A DNA stretch of 64,000 bases from Corylus avellana (GCF_901000735.1 NC_081547.1:25040046-25104045), one strand, 5' to 3'. Positions 11,480 through 23,761 are shown, counted from the first letter of the stretch. The notes: generated by a model from the letters alone, not told the origin. Numbers and translations: made by a program.

Positions 11480-12334
11480 ATGAATACTCATCAATCCCTT
11501 AGCATGGATTCTGATGAGGAGATTGACCTTCAGATGGCCTATAACAAGCTCTTTAAGAAATTTGTTAAATTAACTCATCATCATCAAATTTCCCTTAAAA
11601 AGCTTAATGATGTTGAGCATGAGAAAGAGTCTTTGGTTATTAATTTGTCTAAATCACATGCCTTAATTGACTCTTTGAAATCTGAAAATACTATGCTTAT
11701 TGATAAATTGGGTGCCTCTACTTCACATGCTTCTAATTCTGAAAGAAAAACTTTGTTTGTTAAGCATGTGAAAGTTGAAGAAGTCAAAGCTAATATAGCT
11801 TGCTTGGATAAGGGCAAAACTTCTTGTATGAATACTTGTGTGAAGCCCGAATTCAAGGCTCTTTCAAGGAAACAAACTCATGCAAAGTTTGTTCCTACAT
11901 GCCACCATTGTGGGATTATTGGTCATATTAGACCAAATTGTTCTAAGTTGAAATCCCAAAGACCTTGGAATAAAAAGGCTGCTCCTAAGAAAGAAAAAGG
12001 TGGTGTAGAGTCATGTTTGTCTAGATCTAAGTATATGTATATCCCTCCTCATATGAGACAAGCTTCTCCGAAATTTGTCCCTACCTGCCATCATTGTAGA
12101 AAAGTTGGTCATATTCAACCTAACTGTTTTAAGTTGAGACCTCGTGAGCATAATAGTGAGAATTCATATTCTAGGAAAGGTTTTGAGGGGCTATGCATAA
12201 TGATGAAGGGAGTGTTACCTAGGTTAGATGAGTTTGACAAGAGTCACAAATCTGTATCTAGGGTTAAGAAGGTTTGGGTTAGGAAGGTCGATACCATTCA
12301 CCCTTTGAGGGGGAGTGGTAGTGAACTCACCTAA
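11480..12334 (+). CDS. Gag-like nucleocapsid protein with two zinc knuckles
   Basis: 284 aa from the first in-frame ATG after the primer-binding site (MNTHQSLSMDSDEEIDLQ). The N-terminal part is a Leu/Lys/Glu-rich helical segment. Two CCHC knuckles follow: CHHCGIIGHIRPNC at residues 141-154 and CHHCRKVGHIQPNC at 203-216. Each is preceded by the same KFVPT lead-in, so the knuckle module appears duplicated. A basic region and a VWVRK segment near the C-terminus resemble plant Copia Gag tails. The protein would bind and package element RNA into virus-like particles. The long capsid part usual in Copia Gag seems reduced, and no protease follows. Recognition as Gag is firm; the exact lineage is inferred. 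Confidence 0.85.
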   Translation: MNTHQSLSMDSDEEIDLQMAYNKLFKKFVKLTHHHQISLKKLNDVEHEKESLVINLSKSHALIDSLKSENTMLIDKLGASTSHASNSERKTLFVKHVKVEEVKANIACLDKGKTSCMNTCVKPEFKALSRKQTHAKFVPTCHHCGIIGHIRPNCSKLKSQRPWNKKAAPKKEKGGVESCLSRSKYMYIPPHMRQASPKFVPTCHHCRKVGHIQPNCFKLRPREHNSENSYSRKGFEGLCIMMKGVLPRLDEFDKSHKSVSRVKKVWVRKVDTIHPLRGSGSELT

Positions 12335-13936
12335 AGTAAGGTGGTCCATAACATGCTTAGGATTGGTTGTCTTGCATATTTCTTCATATCCTAGAGCATG
12401 TAGCATTCATTGCATTGCATTGCATTTATTATTATTTTTTTTGTTTTTGTTTGTTTTTTTTTTAATTTTCAGTTTTGCATATATATGCATTGCATTAATT
12501 TTGTGCATTTTATTTAAAAAAAAAAAAAAATTCAAAAATTCAAAAAGACAAAAATATAGTTTTTAGGTTGTCTTCTTATTTTTGTCATATGCACCTTGAT
12601 AGTCCATAAATTTCTCATGTATACTTCATGGATCCAATTCCTTATATCTCAAAATGTGCTTACTATACATGGGATGAATATTTATTAATGGACTGATTTT
12701 TTTTTGGCCTAAGCTTATGCTTCTATGGTACATTTTACCTATGCTTGAACTCTTGTGCACATTTAAGCTTAAATTGAGTATGAATTTGGCCTTAAGGGTG
12801 AGTTATGTTAGGCAACCATATGAAGAAGATTGACTAGTTGTGTCTATCAAATTGACCAAATGCTAGTTGAACCTAGGACCTAAAAATTCCAGCATTCCTC
12901 TAATTTGGTTTAAGCACTAAATGATTAAAGACACATTCTCAAAGAAAAAAATAGTGAAACAAGAAAACATATGAACATATTCCAAAAGGAATCTATTTCA
13001 CTATGTCTTATTTGTGCTCAACTTGTCCCTATAGAAATAGTTGTGACCATATTCATTGTGGAAAGAAACGGTCACTACCGGACAATGTTTGAGTATGTGC
13101 TACTACTACATGGGAAGTGTATTGGATGAGGGTGACATGGCCCTAGCAAGGTTTGACTTTTGTTTAGATATACATGTCAATCTTCCCATGAGGTAATTTA
13201 AGTTTTTGCTTGCTAGCCTATCCCATTACCGTATAAGTTCTTAAACTTACTTGATGGTTAGCTTTCACACACAACACACAAGCATGGGTCGAGTGGAACA
13301 TGTTGCTTTGCTTGTGTTGAAAAAACTTTTGTTTCATATTTTTTTATTCTCATGTATATTTTGGACATTTTGAGATATTACCAGATAATCATTGCTTAAT
13401 ACATGAGTCTTTTATGTTTTATCATGTGAGTGTATTTGACATAACAAGTCTTATATTGAGAAAAAAAAAAAAAAAAATCTGACTTTTTTCTTCATTTTTT
13501 TTATGTCATTCACTAAGGGGGAGAATTGTTTTTATCATGCTCTTGCATTTCACTCATTATGCATTCATAGTTTTGATTTTGTTTATGTTTCTCTGACCTT
13601 CCTTGGGCTTATTGGTATTTTACTGCCCTTTGTCCATTCATGACAAAAAGGGGGAGAGAAAGTTTTAGAGAGTGCAGATTGGGAATAGATAGAACACCAT
13701 AGATGATTTTGATTTTGATATACTTGTTGCATCTATGAATGATATTTGTTTTGTGTTTTAACTGATTTGGTGAGCTATTCATGATTATATTCTATTCAAA
13801 TTTGTTATATTATTGGTACATTGGGTATTTCTATTCCACATACGTTTAATATGTTTTGTGAGTGTTTCAGGAAACAAGAGTTATCTATTCAGATATAACT
13901 TGTAAATTTTGTCACAGAATTGTCAAAGGGGGAGTT
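12335..13936 (+). other. Non-coding 3' internal region of the gag-only element
   Basis: 1.6 kb without a usable frame. It contains poly-T/A tracts and three purine-rich GGGGGAG motifs (about 13515, 13650 and 13925-13936). The last is the polypurine tract directly before the right LTR. The pol genes of an autonomous relative appear to be missing. Confidence 0.75.
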
Positions 13937-14927
13937 TGTTGGGTTTTGAATTGCCAAATTCGGTGACAAAATACATTCATCTGCAATCCCGTCAGCAGTG
14001 CATACACGAGGTGTTGTGTCAAGAGAAGACTTAGAAGATGTGGTTAAGCTTAACCAATCATAATAGAAGACCTATATGATATGGTTAAGTTTAATCAAAT
14101 CGGAATTCTTTAATTAGAGTTAAAATAGGATTTGATTAAATTTCGTATCCTGCACATGTATCAGTATTCGGACCATAACTTTCGGCTCAAGAATCGGATT
14201 GAGGTGAAACCAGCGGCATTGGAAAGCTAACACAAAATTCTACAAATCTTTGTGAAATAAGATTTTCAAAATTCGAAAGTTAGCTATGCCAAAATCGTCT
14301 CGCAAGATAAGGAAGAAAATTTGGATGAATCCTATTCCAACTAGAACTAGTTTTTCTTCCCATTTCAACTAGTACTAGGTTTTCTTGTAGTCTATATATA
14401 GAGAGCTGTTATGCACGAAATTGTAAGGAATTCCACATAAGAATTCCATGTGCTAAGAGAGCGTTTAAGATATTGAGTGTTAGGGTTAGTCTCTCTTAGA
14501 GTTAAAGGTTGTGTCTTCATCACAAATCATATACAACCGAAGTCTACCGGAGTTCCGGTAAAGGAGATCAAGTAGAAGGATTGTGCCAGATGTTCTGGAA
14601 AGGGCTACTGCGGTAGAAGTCAAGTGGGTCGCTTGTCTTATGCAAGGAAGTGTCAATTGCAAAGGTTTTGTAAGTGTGAACTTCTTGTAATCCTTATTCT
14701 TTTATAGTTGATTGATTTCCTGGGTTTGGCTGCCCCGGAGAGGTTTTACATTTTAGAGAGTTCTCTAAATGGTTTCCTCTTCGTAACCAAAATATTTGTG
14801 TCTCTGTGATCTATTGTTCTACATATTTTGGTTGTATGCTTGTTTAATTTTTAATTCCGCGTATTATTTGCATACACCTATTCAACTCCCTTATTGGTGT
14901 CGTTTGGAGTCGTTTATAGTTTTTTCA
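13937..14927 (+). repeat. 3' LTR of the gag-only retrotransposon
   Basis: 991 bp, near-identical to 10423-11412. Visible differences include CAATCC/CAATCCC context changes near 13990, a C/T change near 14031, a short change near 14640, and C/T near 14887. It is followed by the ACATG target duplication. Confidence 0.93.
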
Positions 14928-14932
14928 ACATG

Positions 14933-15433
14933 GATAAGAGGTTCCCTTTTGTTAAAAGGGGGAGGAGGAGTCCGAAGGGAGATTGTTGAGTTTTTTGATT
15001 GAGTGGTATTTCAACATGATCTCACTAGAAGACTCCTAAAAGCTTAAGCCAATAGAGAATAATGATTTTAGAAATTTTGTTTACATAACTTTAATAATTT
15101 AATTAATTTCTAACTGATGCGGGACAAACAATAATCACTAAGATCATAATGAGAGTAGGAAAAAGAAAGGGGAGAAGAAAGAAGACGAGAGTAGGAAAAA
15201 GAAAGTGGAGAAGAAAGAAGCTAAAAGGTGAGAGAGAAAGATCGAAGAAGCTATAAGGGGAAAGAAAGAGAAGAGAAGACTGGGGACTTTCAGAAGGAGA
15301 GAAAGGGAAAGAGAGAGAGAAGAGAATCAATCTTCTTATAATTTTATTCCATCAAAGTGTATCTCCATTAAACAGACTAAGGACTAAACCCTAGAGCTAC
15401 GCATGTTTATTGAATTGCAAAAAACAACGGAAT
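14933..15433. other. Intergenic stretch with a purine-rich segment
   Basis: No gene is seen. About 15150-15330 is strongly purine-rich on the plus strand (GAAAGAAGAGAG type), which makes long but meaningless minus-strand frames rich in Ser, Phe and Leu. Confidence 0.6.
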
Positions 15434-15545
15434 AGGATCCTCTCCAAGAATATCCATTTAGTGTAAAATAAGGAGTAATATTGTAAATATTATCCTTATT
15501 TTAATGTTAAGACAGTATCCACTAAATTGATACTCTCCATTTCAA
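15434..15545. mobile_element. Possible small MITE
   Basis: Imperfect inverted arms: CTCTCCAAGAATATCCATTTAGTG on the left is similar to the reverse complement of CACTAAATTGATACTCTCCAT on the right. About 110 bp and AT-rich, with no clear target duplication read. Weak call. Confidence 0.35.
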
Positions 15546-16900
15546 AAGCAACACCAACATTGACTCCTAAAAATTAAATACGAATAGCCCAATTAACTAA
15601 TAAATTAAACTAAGTGAACCAATATTTCGTGCTTCGCCTCTTGCATCACTATCACAATGCGTCGATCTCCCCAACAAGAAGAAAGATTCGGTTGCTCTTT
15701 TTCACAAGAAATGGGCTCAATGTTTTATTGCTCTGTTTAAAGCTTGTCAGCAAATCTTGTATTTGAGTTTGAGGCACCGAATGAAGACTTTCTCTCACCA
15801 AAAGACAAAGTAGGAAGTGGCTTGTATGATTGTATTGTAGGATATTTTTCCCTCTCCCTACCTTATTTTTCCCATCAGAGTCATAGGAAAAAAACAGCCG
15901 CACCTAAGACTAAGAGTAGTTGCCGCACCGTTTGTTAAGGCATCGTCTGTTAAACTCTTTCCCTTCAATACTGTTCACTTCATTTTTCTAAAAAAAATAT
16001 TTAAACATTATCACTTCAAATATTTATACTATTCACTTCATTTTTCAACAAAACAGCAGCCGCTGATTTTGTTTACCAAGCTTTGTCATTCTCTTGCACC
16101 TTATGGTTATAAATAGCAAGATAGATTTGCGAGCAAGAGAAGTTTAGTGTAATTGGGGATTTGAGTTTTGTGTTCTTCCCTTTTGAATACTATTATTGCA
16201 CCGTGAACATAAGCAAATTATCAAACCATGTAAATTTTGTGTATGTCACATTTGTTTTGCTTGAGTGATTGTATGAGATATTTGTGACTTTCTCTTTAAC
16301 TCGAGACCTATGAAGTCTTAGTCAGTAAGACAATGAAAGGGCAAGATGTGTTAACGTTGGAGCGTTAGCAATAACCAAAAAAATACAAAAGTGGCAGCAC
16401 TAGAAATAAATATTAATGGACAAGTTGTGGGGAAATATCAAGAAGATCAGGAAAGACGTATTAATGGTCACGAAGAAGAGTTGATACGTCGGTTGGAAAA
16501 TATTATATTATATTTATTTGCTTGGATTGGTCTGTTTGAAACCATTGTAAAATGTATGGAGTTCCCCTTGTCTTATTAATTGGGGTGAAAGTTCATTTTT
16601 CCTTTGTGAATACGACGAGTTGATAGCAACAATTTTGGATAATATGAAAAATAGGTAGATATTGTCATGGCCTGGCCTGCTGCTTCTCGATCTCTTCCTT
16701 TTGGACGAAGGCAACGAATTGGAAAATTAATTATTTTATTTCGAAAAGTTTCAATCAAATACTTCTACTCGGAAATATGTTGAGATAGTATCTCATTGAA
16801 TAACTTCTAGCATTATTTGATCATCAAGAGGTTAACCAACATGTCATTGAGATTTGCTTCCTCTCTAAGGTATCGGCATGCATCAGCATAATCTAATCTA
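15546..16900. other. Intergenic, no gene recognised
   Basis: Several short frames occur but none has family-like composition or convincing splice structure. A short phrase (CTGTTCACTTCATTTTT) recurs at about 15971 and 16032. Confidence 0.5.
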
Positions 16901-16901
16901 A

Positions 16902-16939
<38 letters not shown>
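16902..16939. repeat. (TA)n microsatellite
   Basis: About 19 TA units with one early interruption; a likely polymorphic locus. Confidence 0.95.
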
Positions 16940-16941
<2 letters not shown>

Positions 16942-17269
16942 CTTGGACTTTGTCGACAAACAAATAAACAAAAGTAGATTTTTTTTGCTTACAAAAATAT
17001 CAAGAATACACCTTGTTCATTGATTCATTATTAAAAAAAGAAAAAAGAAAAAAGAAGAAGCTTAATTTGTTTTTATTTTTATCAATTTGCTGAATGTGCT
17101 TTGAACGAATATTAAATAGATGATTTCACCCAATCTCATATAGTTTAAGAGTTATTTTGGCTAGTTCTATAGTAATTAAAATGTACCAAAAAAAAAAAAA
17201 AAAAAAAACCCATCCGATTGGATATTTTAGTTTTTTTTTTTTTTAAATGGCTAACTTTTATAGTTCTAT

Positions 17270-17533
17270 AGTGCTCAGCAATTATTAATCGTCGTCGCTA
17301 ATGATTTAGACCTGGTCACAATTTTTTTCGCACGGCTTTTCGCGCTAGATAAAATCTATTATTTCAGCATTAGCGACTACCCATCAGCGACGACATCTAG
17401 TCGTCGCTGTTTTCAAATCTTTTTTGTGAAATTAGCAACGACAATAAATTGTCGTCGCTGATGCTGATCAATAGCGATGACTTTTGGGTCGTCGCTAAAA
17501 ATATGGTCGCTGAAGACCAATTTTCTTGTAGTG
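17270..17533 (-). mobile_element. Terminus of a CACTA (En/Spm) DNA transposon
   Basis: Read on the minus strand it begins CACTACAAGAAAA, the typical CACTA terminal motif. It is then full of subterminal direct and inverted repeats built on GTCGTCGCTA / TAGCGACGAC (for example near 17290, 17384, 17400, 17450, 17490 and 17505). Such repeats bind the transposase in En/Spm elements. No opposite terminus or transposase is visible, so this is a fragment or a heavily deleted copy. Confidence 0.75.
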
Positions 17534-17916
17534 TGAAAACCTCTTAAGTACAACGTTCAACTAAAATAATTAATATCATAAATACATGGTAGAAATTCCT
17601 CTAGAAAAACATAATCCTCTCTGATAACAGCTTAACAATACATGCAAAACTTAATAAACAAATTAATTGAGCAATGGATTTTCATTATACTTTCTCAATG
17701 TGAAACTCAACAGTACTCACAATATGATGATGTGGTAGTAAAAATAAGCTTTTAGATCAAACTGTCACATCAATACAATTTTTGAAAAATAGTATACTTC
17801 ATTTTTTTGTTTTTGTTTTTTGTTTTAAAAAAAATCACCTAAAACATGTTAAATAAACGATTATAACTTGGATATAATAAATGAATTACTCATATGTTAG
17901 TATACTAGTTGGGATG

Positions 17917-17935
17917 GCACGTGCAATGCACGTGC
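17917..17935. repeat. Short perfect palindrome with two CACGTG cores
   Basis: GCACGTGC, AAT, GCACGTGC. Each half is itself palindromic. It follows ACTAGTTGGGATG, and similar palindromes occur at ends of some plant repeats, but no element could be delimited. Confidence 0.6.
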
Positions 17936-18494
17936 TTCATTCCTTATATTATGTGTCATTATAATTGTTACTATTATAATTTTAATAATATACATATATT
18001 ATCCTCTAAATAGATTTAATGTCTAGATTATTGAATAAGTATACATAAAACTTTCCGAAAAGTAAGACAATAAAATTGAGTAAATATGATATACCTAAAG
18101 AAAACGAAAGATGTTTAATTTAGATATCACACATAAGTTGTTACTTCAAATCAAAGGGTATTGAAAAATATCTCAACCAACCTATAGGTACATAACAACA
18201 TGGGACTCTCATGAAGAAGCATATGAAACTGAATATAAGATTCTCAAAAACATATAACTTATGAATTTTGTTATCAACAATAATTGGAGTGATCTATACT
18301 GGTACTACAGAATTCTGTAAACATTAAATTAATATGAAGACAATACATTGATGGAAGAAACTAATCTTACTATTGACTGAGATTCAAGTTTCCCTCTCAA
18401 TAATGGGTGCGTTACTCTTCCTCTCAAAAATGGGAAGGGAGAATGGAAAAAAGAAGTGTGTTTAAATTGGAAAAATTGGGAGGGAGCGAGACAG

Positions 18495-18521
18495 GGAGAG
18501 AGAGAGAGAGAGAGAGAGAGA
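18495..18521. repeat. (GA)n microsatellite
   Basis: About 13 GA units, some 420 bp upstream of the first P450 gene. Confidence 0.9.
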
Positions 18522-18888
18522 AATAAGCAAAAAAGTCAAACAAAAACTCTGGAACCTGCTAAAAGACGAAAACAAATGACTTCAATTCCTTTATTCCTCA
18601 CAACATCAGTTCTATGGGCAAACTAAGTAAGGGCCAAATCGTCATTTTAACACCAAAACAGTGCATACCGAAATACTGTCTAGAAGGCGGTGCCAAAAGA
18701 CAAAAATATCTAAACAACTTTTTAAATTCATTAGATTAGGAAGGGCAAATTAGTAGTTTCATAATCTAAAAAAATGTCAAAATATAAAAATAACCTTATC
18801 TAACTAAATCACGATGAATAAAGAATAAAGATAAAATAATAAATTTAAAGTGCAAAGGAAAAGTTACTATTTAAAAGTCATTCCCACT

Positions 18889-18899
18889 TTTTATATATC
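18889..18899 (+). promoter_or_regulatory. Probable TATA box of the first P450 gene
   Basis: TTTATATATCT lies about 45 bp before the ATG at 18939. The spacing would give a very short 5' leader. Inferred from position and motif only. Confidence 0.5.
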
Positions 18900-18938
18900 T
18901 TTAAGTAGACTCGGAGCCAGCTAGCCACACAAAGAAAG

Positions 18939-21900
18939 ATGGACATCATCTCGATCACGTTGACCATGATAGCTTCTTCACTAATCTTTCTTTTCCTAGC
19001 TATCTCTCTTCTCATGCTGAGAATCTTCACTGGAAAATCCATAAAGAACTCGAACTACCCACCGGTGAATGGCACGGTCTTCAACCAGCTCCTCTACTTC
19101 AACAGACTCTATGACTACCAGACGGAAACTGCCAAGAACCTGCCAACCTTCCGGCAGCTGACTCCGCAATCAAGCGAGATATACACGACCGACGTGCGAA
19201 ACATCGAGCATATACTGAAAACCAATTTCGACAAGTACTCGAAAGGTGAGCATAACCAGGATATTATGCGTGATCTTTTTGGGCAGGGGATATTCGTAGT
19301 GGACGGCGACAGGTGGCGGCAGCAGAGGAAGCTTGCGAGCTTCGAGTTCTCAACGAGAGTTCTTAGAGATTTTAGCTGCTCTGTGTTTCGAAGAAATGCT
19401 GCCAAGTTGGTCGCAGCTGTTTCCGAGTTATCGGATGCCGGTTTGCCTTTTGACATGCAGGTATATATGTAATTTCAATCTGAATAGCGTAGATTCAATT
19501 GAAGTCTTTATTATATAATATTAAGAATAATATCTTTTTTTTTTTTTTTTAAGGAAAATAATATTTTAATTTATGAATTCTTATATCCTTTTTTCTTGAG
19601 TTAAATTTGGTGGCCTTGTTATATCATATATGTATATTATTTGAATATATTTATGTGACTAGTCATTTTGAAGTTATGTGACTAACATTTTTTTTTAGGT
19701 CTTTTGTTTTTTTTTTTTGTGAAACATTTTTTTTGGGTCGTTAGAGCATTCACAATAGACTCTTTAAATAAAAGCTAAATTTGAAGAGAAAAATTCACTT
19801 TATTAAATTTAAAAAACCATTTTTAAAATGAGTCAAACGTCAAACTCTCTATACATTTTTTTACTTTGGTTAAATATTATTATTTTATTAGTTTTAAACC
19901 AATCAAGAGAGAAGGGTAAAAAATAAGATTAAAAAAATCATAAAACTTAGCTTTTTGATTTTTGGAATGTACATAGTGAGCATCCATTATAAAAGTTAAA
20001 TACAAAGTAGAGATGATAGCTTGTTAAATGAGTATTTTGATGAGTTCTGTTAAATTCTTAGAGAAAAAACTAAATATAAAAAGCCCATTGTGAATGCTCT
20101 TACATAGAAGTTGTCATAAAAAAATGAGCAGTTTAATATTAATATTGTTTGACTTAAACATGTTTTTTTTTTTTTTTTTGGGTTTTGTGTCCTTATTACA
20201 TATATGATTTTATTTTACTATGCTTGTTTTTGTAGGACATTCTAATGAGATGCACATTAGATTCCATATTCAAAGTTGGGTTTGGGGTAGAATTGGAGTG
20301 CTTGGAGGGATCAAGTACGGAGGGAAGCAGGTTCATGAAGGCCTTTGATGATTCTAACGCTTTGGTGTATTGGCGCTATGTCGATCCACTCTGGAAGCTT
20401 AAGAGGTTTCTCAACATTGGCTCTGAAGCTCTCCTTAAGAAGAACATTAAAATCATCGACGATTTTGTGCATGGACTGATTAGGACCAAGAGGAAACTGC
20501 TAGCTGTGCAACGAGAATGCGTAAGTTTTATAATTACTATTATTTTTCCAAACAAAAATTCCATTTTGTATTCTTATGCCCATCTCCCGTCCATCTCATC
20601 ATGAAATTAATGAATTAGGGTTTACGTATGTTAGCCTATATATGTCGAGCTTAGTTTTGTATTTGATCGGGTTCACATCTGACCTGATTTAACATTGAAG
20701 GTCTACGGTGTAAATGAGATTTTTTTTTTTAGACTTATGTCCTGTTTGGGTGTGCATTTGACGAGTCTAAAAGTGTGTTTAACACTCAAAAATTCTATTT
20801 AAAGAAAAAAAATAAAAAATAAATAAAAGCGCTTTTAAGAGTTCAAAAACCTAAAATAGTTAAAACGCGCTTTTGGCAAAAACTTTAAAATAAAGTTTTT
20901 GCCAAAAGACACTTTTTGACTTAAAAACTCTATCTTAAACGAATCTCAAACATGATCTTAGTCCATAGAGCGAAGGATTGGGCCGATAGGGTTTTTGACT
21001 AGGGTTTCATACGGATGTATTATATATTGATGCCTCTTATATTGTTTCTCTTAAAAATAATGAAACATTACTGAAACTCTGTGAATGTAACCCTTAGTGG
21101 TGAACCACCGGTTTTTAGAATAGGATAAATTTTCTAACCGTATATAGTCTGACTTTCATATTTCGACACAACTGAAACCCAACATGTGACAGAAGGTATG
21201 GTAATTTTTGACATATATAAGATCTGACAATCTTGATAATATGTTGAATGATTTGCAGAATGAGAAGGAGGACATACTTTCGAGGTTTCTGGTGGAGAGC
21301 ACAAGAAATCCAGAGAAAATGGATGATCAATATCTAAGGGACATAATTTTGAGTTTTATGATAGCCGGAAAAGATACAAGTGCAAACACAGTCTCCTGGT
21401 TCATCTACATGCTCTGCAAGAACCCTCTGATACAGGAAAAAATTGCACAAGAAGTGAGAGATAGTGTAGACGATGGAGCAAACGTTGATGAGTTCATGGC
21501 AAATATAACTGATGCAACACTAGATCGTATGCATTATCTTCACGCAGCATTGACTGAGACCTTGAGGCTATACCCTGCAGCTCCCCTGGTAATTATTTTT
21601 TACACTAATTTTGCTTTTAATTTGGTTTATGTATGCTAATGATTTGCTAAAGTGGTTTGCAATGTCCTCCTTTTACTCCCAAAAAGACAAAACTACCCCT
21701 AAAAGTACCAAAAAGACAAAAATACTTCTATTTTTTGTTTTTTTGTTTTTTTTTTTTTTTTAAAAAAGAAATAGCCAACTGACCCACACAACGTGGGGTG
21801 AGTTTTTTTTTTCAGAATTTTTTTATTATTTTAAGGGTATTTTTGTCTTTTTTTTTGGAGTAAAAATGGAGAAATTGCAACCTCAATGGTAAATTGTGGT

Positions 21901-22864
21901 ACAATGTATATTAAATATCAAATTGAAAGATTAATGAAACATTGCAAATTGAGTGATAAATTGAGAGGTCAGTGTCATATTCGCATGATACCAATAGTGC
22001 ATTTGAATTGCGATTTCATAGATTAAAAGTGCAATTTTAAATCACATTGTAGTTTTTGTATTGTTTGGAATTGCATTTTAAAAAAATTGCAATTTGAAAA
22101 CGTAAAAAAAATCTACGTTTTCAAATTGCTTTAAAAAGCGCATAATTTAAAGGTCAAACTATGATTTTACTAAACGTTTAGTTGTGTTTTTAAAAATTGT
22201 GTTTTTATATTGCAAACCTAAACAAACCCTAAAATACTTATGATAGTTGATAACATATGGTCTCTCTTTTGGTGTACTTCAAGGATGGGAGGTGTTCGGA
22301 TATGGATGACATTCTTCCTGATGGCTATAGAGTGAAGAAAGGGGATGGGGTATACTACTTGGCCTATGCCATGGGCAGGATGCCTTATATTTGGGGAGGA
22401 GATGCTGAGGAGTTCCGGCCAGAAAGATGGCTAAAAAATGGGATCTTTCAACCCGAATCACCGTTCAAATTCATAGCCTTTCACGTTCGTATCATCTTTT
22501 CGTTACAAAAAATGCTACTGCTCATTCTATCATCCATCTCTTTACAACTTTTTTGCAAATCAACCATTGAATTTATAAGATGGATGCATATTGATTTGCG
22601 AAAAAGATGAACTGCAGACCAACAACAAAAGTCGAACATTTTCTAATATTTTCACTTGTGCTGTTTTATGTGCAGGCTGGTCCTCGAATTTGTCTGGGAA
22701 AGGAGTTTGCTTACAGGCAGATGAAAATAGTTTCAATTGCTCTTCTCCGGTTCTTCCGTTTTAAATTAGCCGATGAAACCAAAAATGTAACTTACAGGAC
22801 AATGTTCACACTTCACATTCATGGAGGCCTCCATGTTTGTGCAATTTCTAGGGCCGGATCATAA
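18939..22864 (+). CDS. CYP704C: Cytochrome P450, CYP704 family (704C1-like), copy 1
   Basis: Five exons: 18939-19460, 20236-20520, 21259-21588, 22284-22484, 22676-22864; 508 aa, all introns GT-AG and in phase. A membrane anchor occupies residues about 5-30 (ISITLTMIASSLIFLFLAIS). Then come the Pro-rich hinge (YPPVNGTVFNQLL), the I-helix AGKDTS (305-310), ExxR as ETLR (369-372), FRPERW (423-428) and the heme loop FHAGPRICLG with Cys452. CYP704 enzymes are ER monooxygenases that omega-hydroxylate long-chain fatty acids for cutin or sporopollenin. The exact substrate here is unknown. Unlike the other two copies it lacks the intron after YSKG/YGKG. The donor after AFH (CAC|GTTCGT) is weak but needed. 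Introns carry several MITE-like insertions. Appears intact. Confidence 0.9.
19744..20099. mobile_element. Tourist-like MITE in intron 1 of the first P450
   Basis: 356 bp with inverted ends GAGCATTCACAATAGACT and AGCCCATTGTGAATGCTC, flanked by TTA on both sides (19741-19743 and 20100-20102). TIRs with a TTA target duplication fit PIF/Harbinger MITEs. No coding capacity. Confidence 0.8.
20735..20965. mobile_element. Probable MITE in intron 2 of the first P450
   Basis: The left arm has CCTGTTTGGGTGTGC and the right arm CTCAAACATGATCTTAG, imperfect inverted repeats of a type common in plant MITEs. Inside is a strong hairpin at about 20872-20911 (TTTTGGCAAAAACTTT and its complement). Ends are not fixed precisely. 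Confidence 0.5.
21656..21885. mobile_element. Probable TIR element in intron 3 of the first P450
   Basis: The left end TTGCAATGTCCTCCTTTTAC and the right end (reverse complement TTGCAATTTCTCCATTTTTA) are inverted repeats. The arms continue as AAAAGACAAAA / TTTTTGTCTTTTT. No target duplication identified. The following 21985-22240 is a second AT-rich hairpin-forming stretch. Confidence 0.5.
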
Positions 22865-23204
22865 GTTCTAGATTTGATGAAGCTCTATTAGTAGCTACGT
22901 ACTGTAAATTCTATAATAAACATGCCGGAAGCTAGCTAGAACAAATATATAATAAATTTCAGAATTTGGAAATATTTGGAGAAATTATCTTCTTGATTTT
23001 GTTGAAATATTATAACAAAAATGCTATTTTTACATTTTATATATCTATATATATATATATATATTTTCAAATTCACCATTGAATTTATAGTATCCACATA
23101 AACGTGAATGCCTATGTACTCTTTAGTCAAACGTTTGTCACATTGACTTGAAATAACTATATGAGATGGACACAAGATAATGAGTAATTCTAGAAATTTC
23201 TTTT

Positions 23205-23345
23205 GTGTTATTCTTGTGTCCCTAAAAAAATGACGTGGCTTTTAAAATCACCATTAGACTTGTAATAGATTACTATTGAATTTTGATCAAATGATGATTT
23301 TAAAAGTCACCTCATTTTTTGAATGGCACAAAAAGAATTTCTAAT
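23205..23345. mobile_element. Hairpin MITE downstream of P450 copy 1
   Basis: The arms TGACGTGGCTTTTAAAATCA and TGATTTTAAAAGTCACCTCA are inverted around an AT-rich centre. Related hairpins lie about 280-300 bp downstream of P450 copies 2 and 3 (34850-34970 and 43690-43805). Confidence 0.6.
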
Positions 23346-23569
23346 ATTACTCGAAATGAGGGTACAATCTTTTCTTAATTGAGCTCACTTTGAGAAAATG
23401 GTTGTAAAATTAAGAAAATGGTTTTAATAATGCATACAGTTGATGCAGATGCTAAACAGTAAATTTAGTTACCAGTTAAAACACTAACATTGACATTTCA
23501 ATGCAAATTAACTCCATTTTTTTTTTTCATATTAATTGTAGGTAAGGCAACATATACTGTATATCTTTC

Positions 23570-23593
23570 ATATATATATATATATATATATAT
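23570..23593. repeat. (TA)n microsatellite
   Basis: About 12 TA units. Confidence 0.9.
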
Positions 23594-23761
23594 GATCCGG
23601 CTTCTATGCGTTACTGAAAACTACCACATAGAAGCAGTTATCCAAAACTACACCAAACATTACAAAAATATTTTGAAATTAAAAAATATAAGAAAAAGCT
23701 AATAATTAAAAAACTAAAAAAAAATTTAAAAAAACTAAAAAAAAAAAAAAAGAAAAAAAAA

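Larger units (their letters stand above)
10423..14927 (+). mobile_element. Complete gag-only LTR retrotransposon (TR-GAG type, Copia-like)
   Basis: A 4.5-kb element with LTRs of 990 bp (10423-11412) and 991 bp (13937-14927), flanked by the direct repeat ACATG at 10418-10422 and 14928-14932. It has a methionine-tRNA primer-binding site at 11415-11426, one gag-like gene, and a polypurine tract before the right LTR. I count only about five differences between the LTRs, so the insertion is young. No protease, integrase, reverse transcriptase or RNase H is present between 12335 and 13936, so movement would need enzymes from a related autonomous Copia element. This layout fits the class called TR-GAG. 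Confidence 0.9.

Noticed and set aside
14796..15002. Frame across the right LTR end of the gag-only element
   Set aside because: It crosses a transposon boundary and a target duplication; chance frame.
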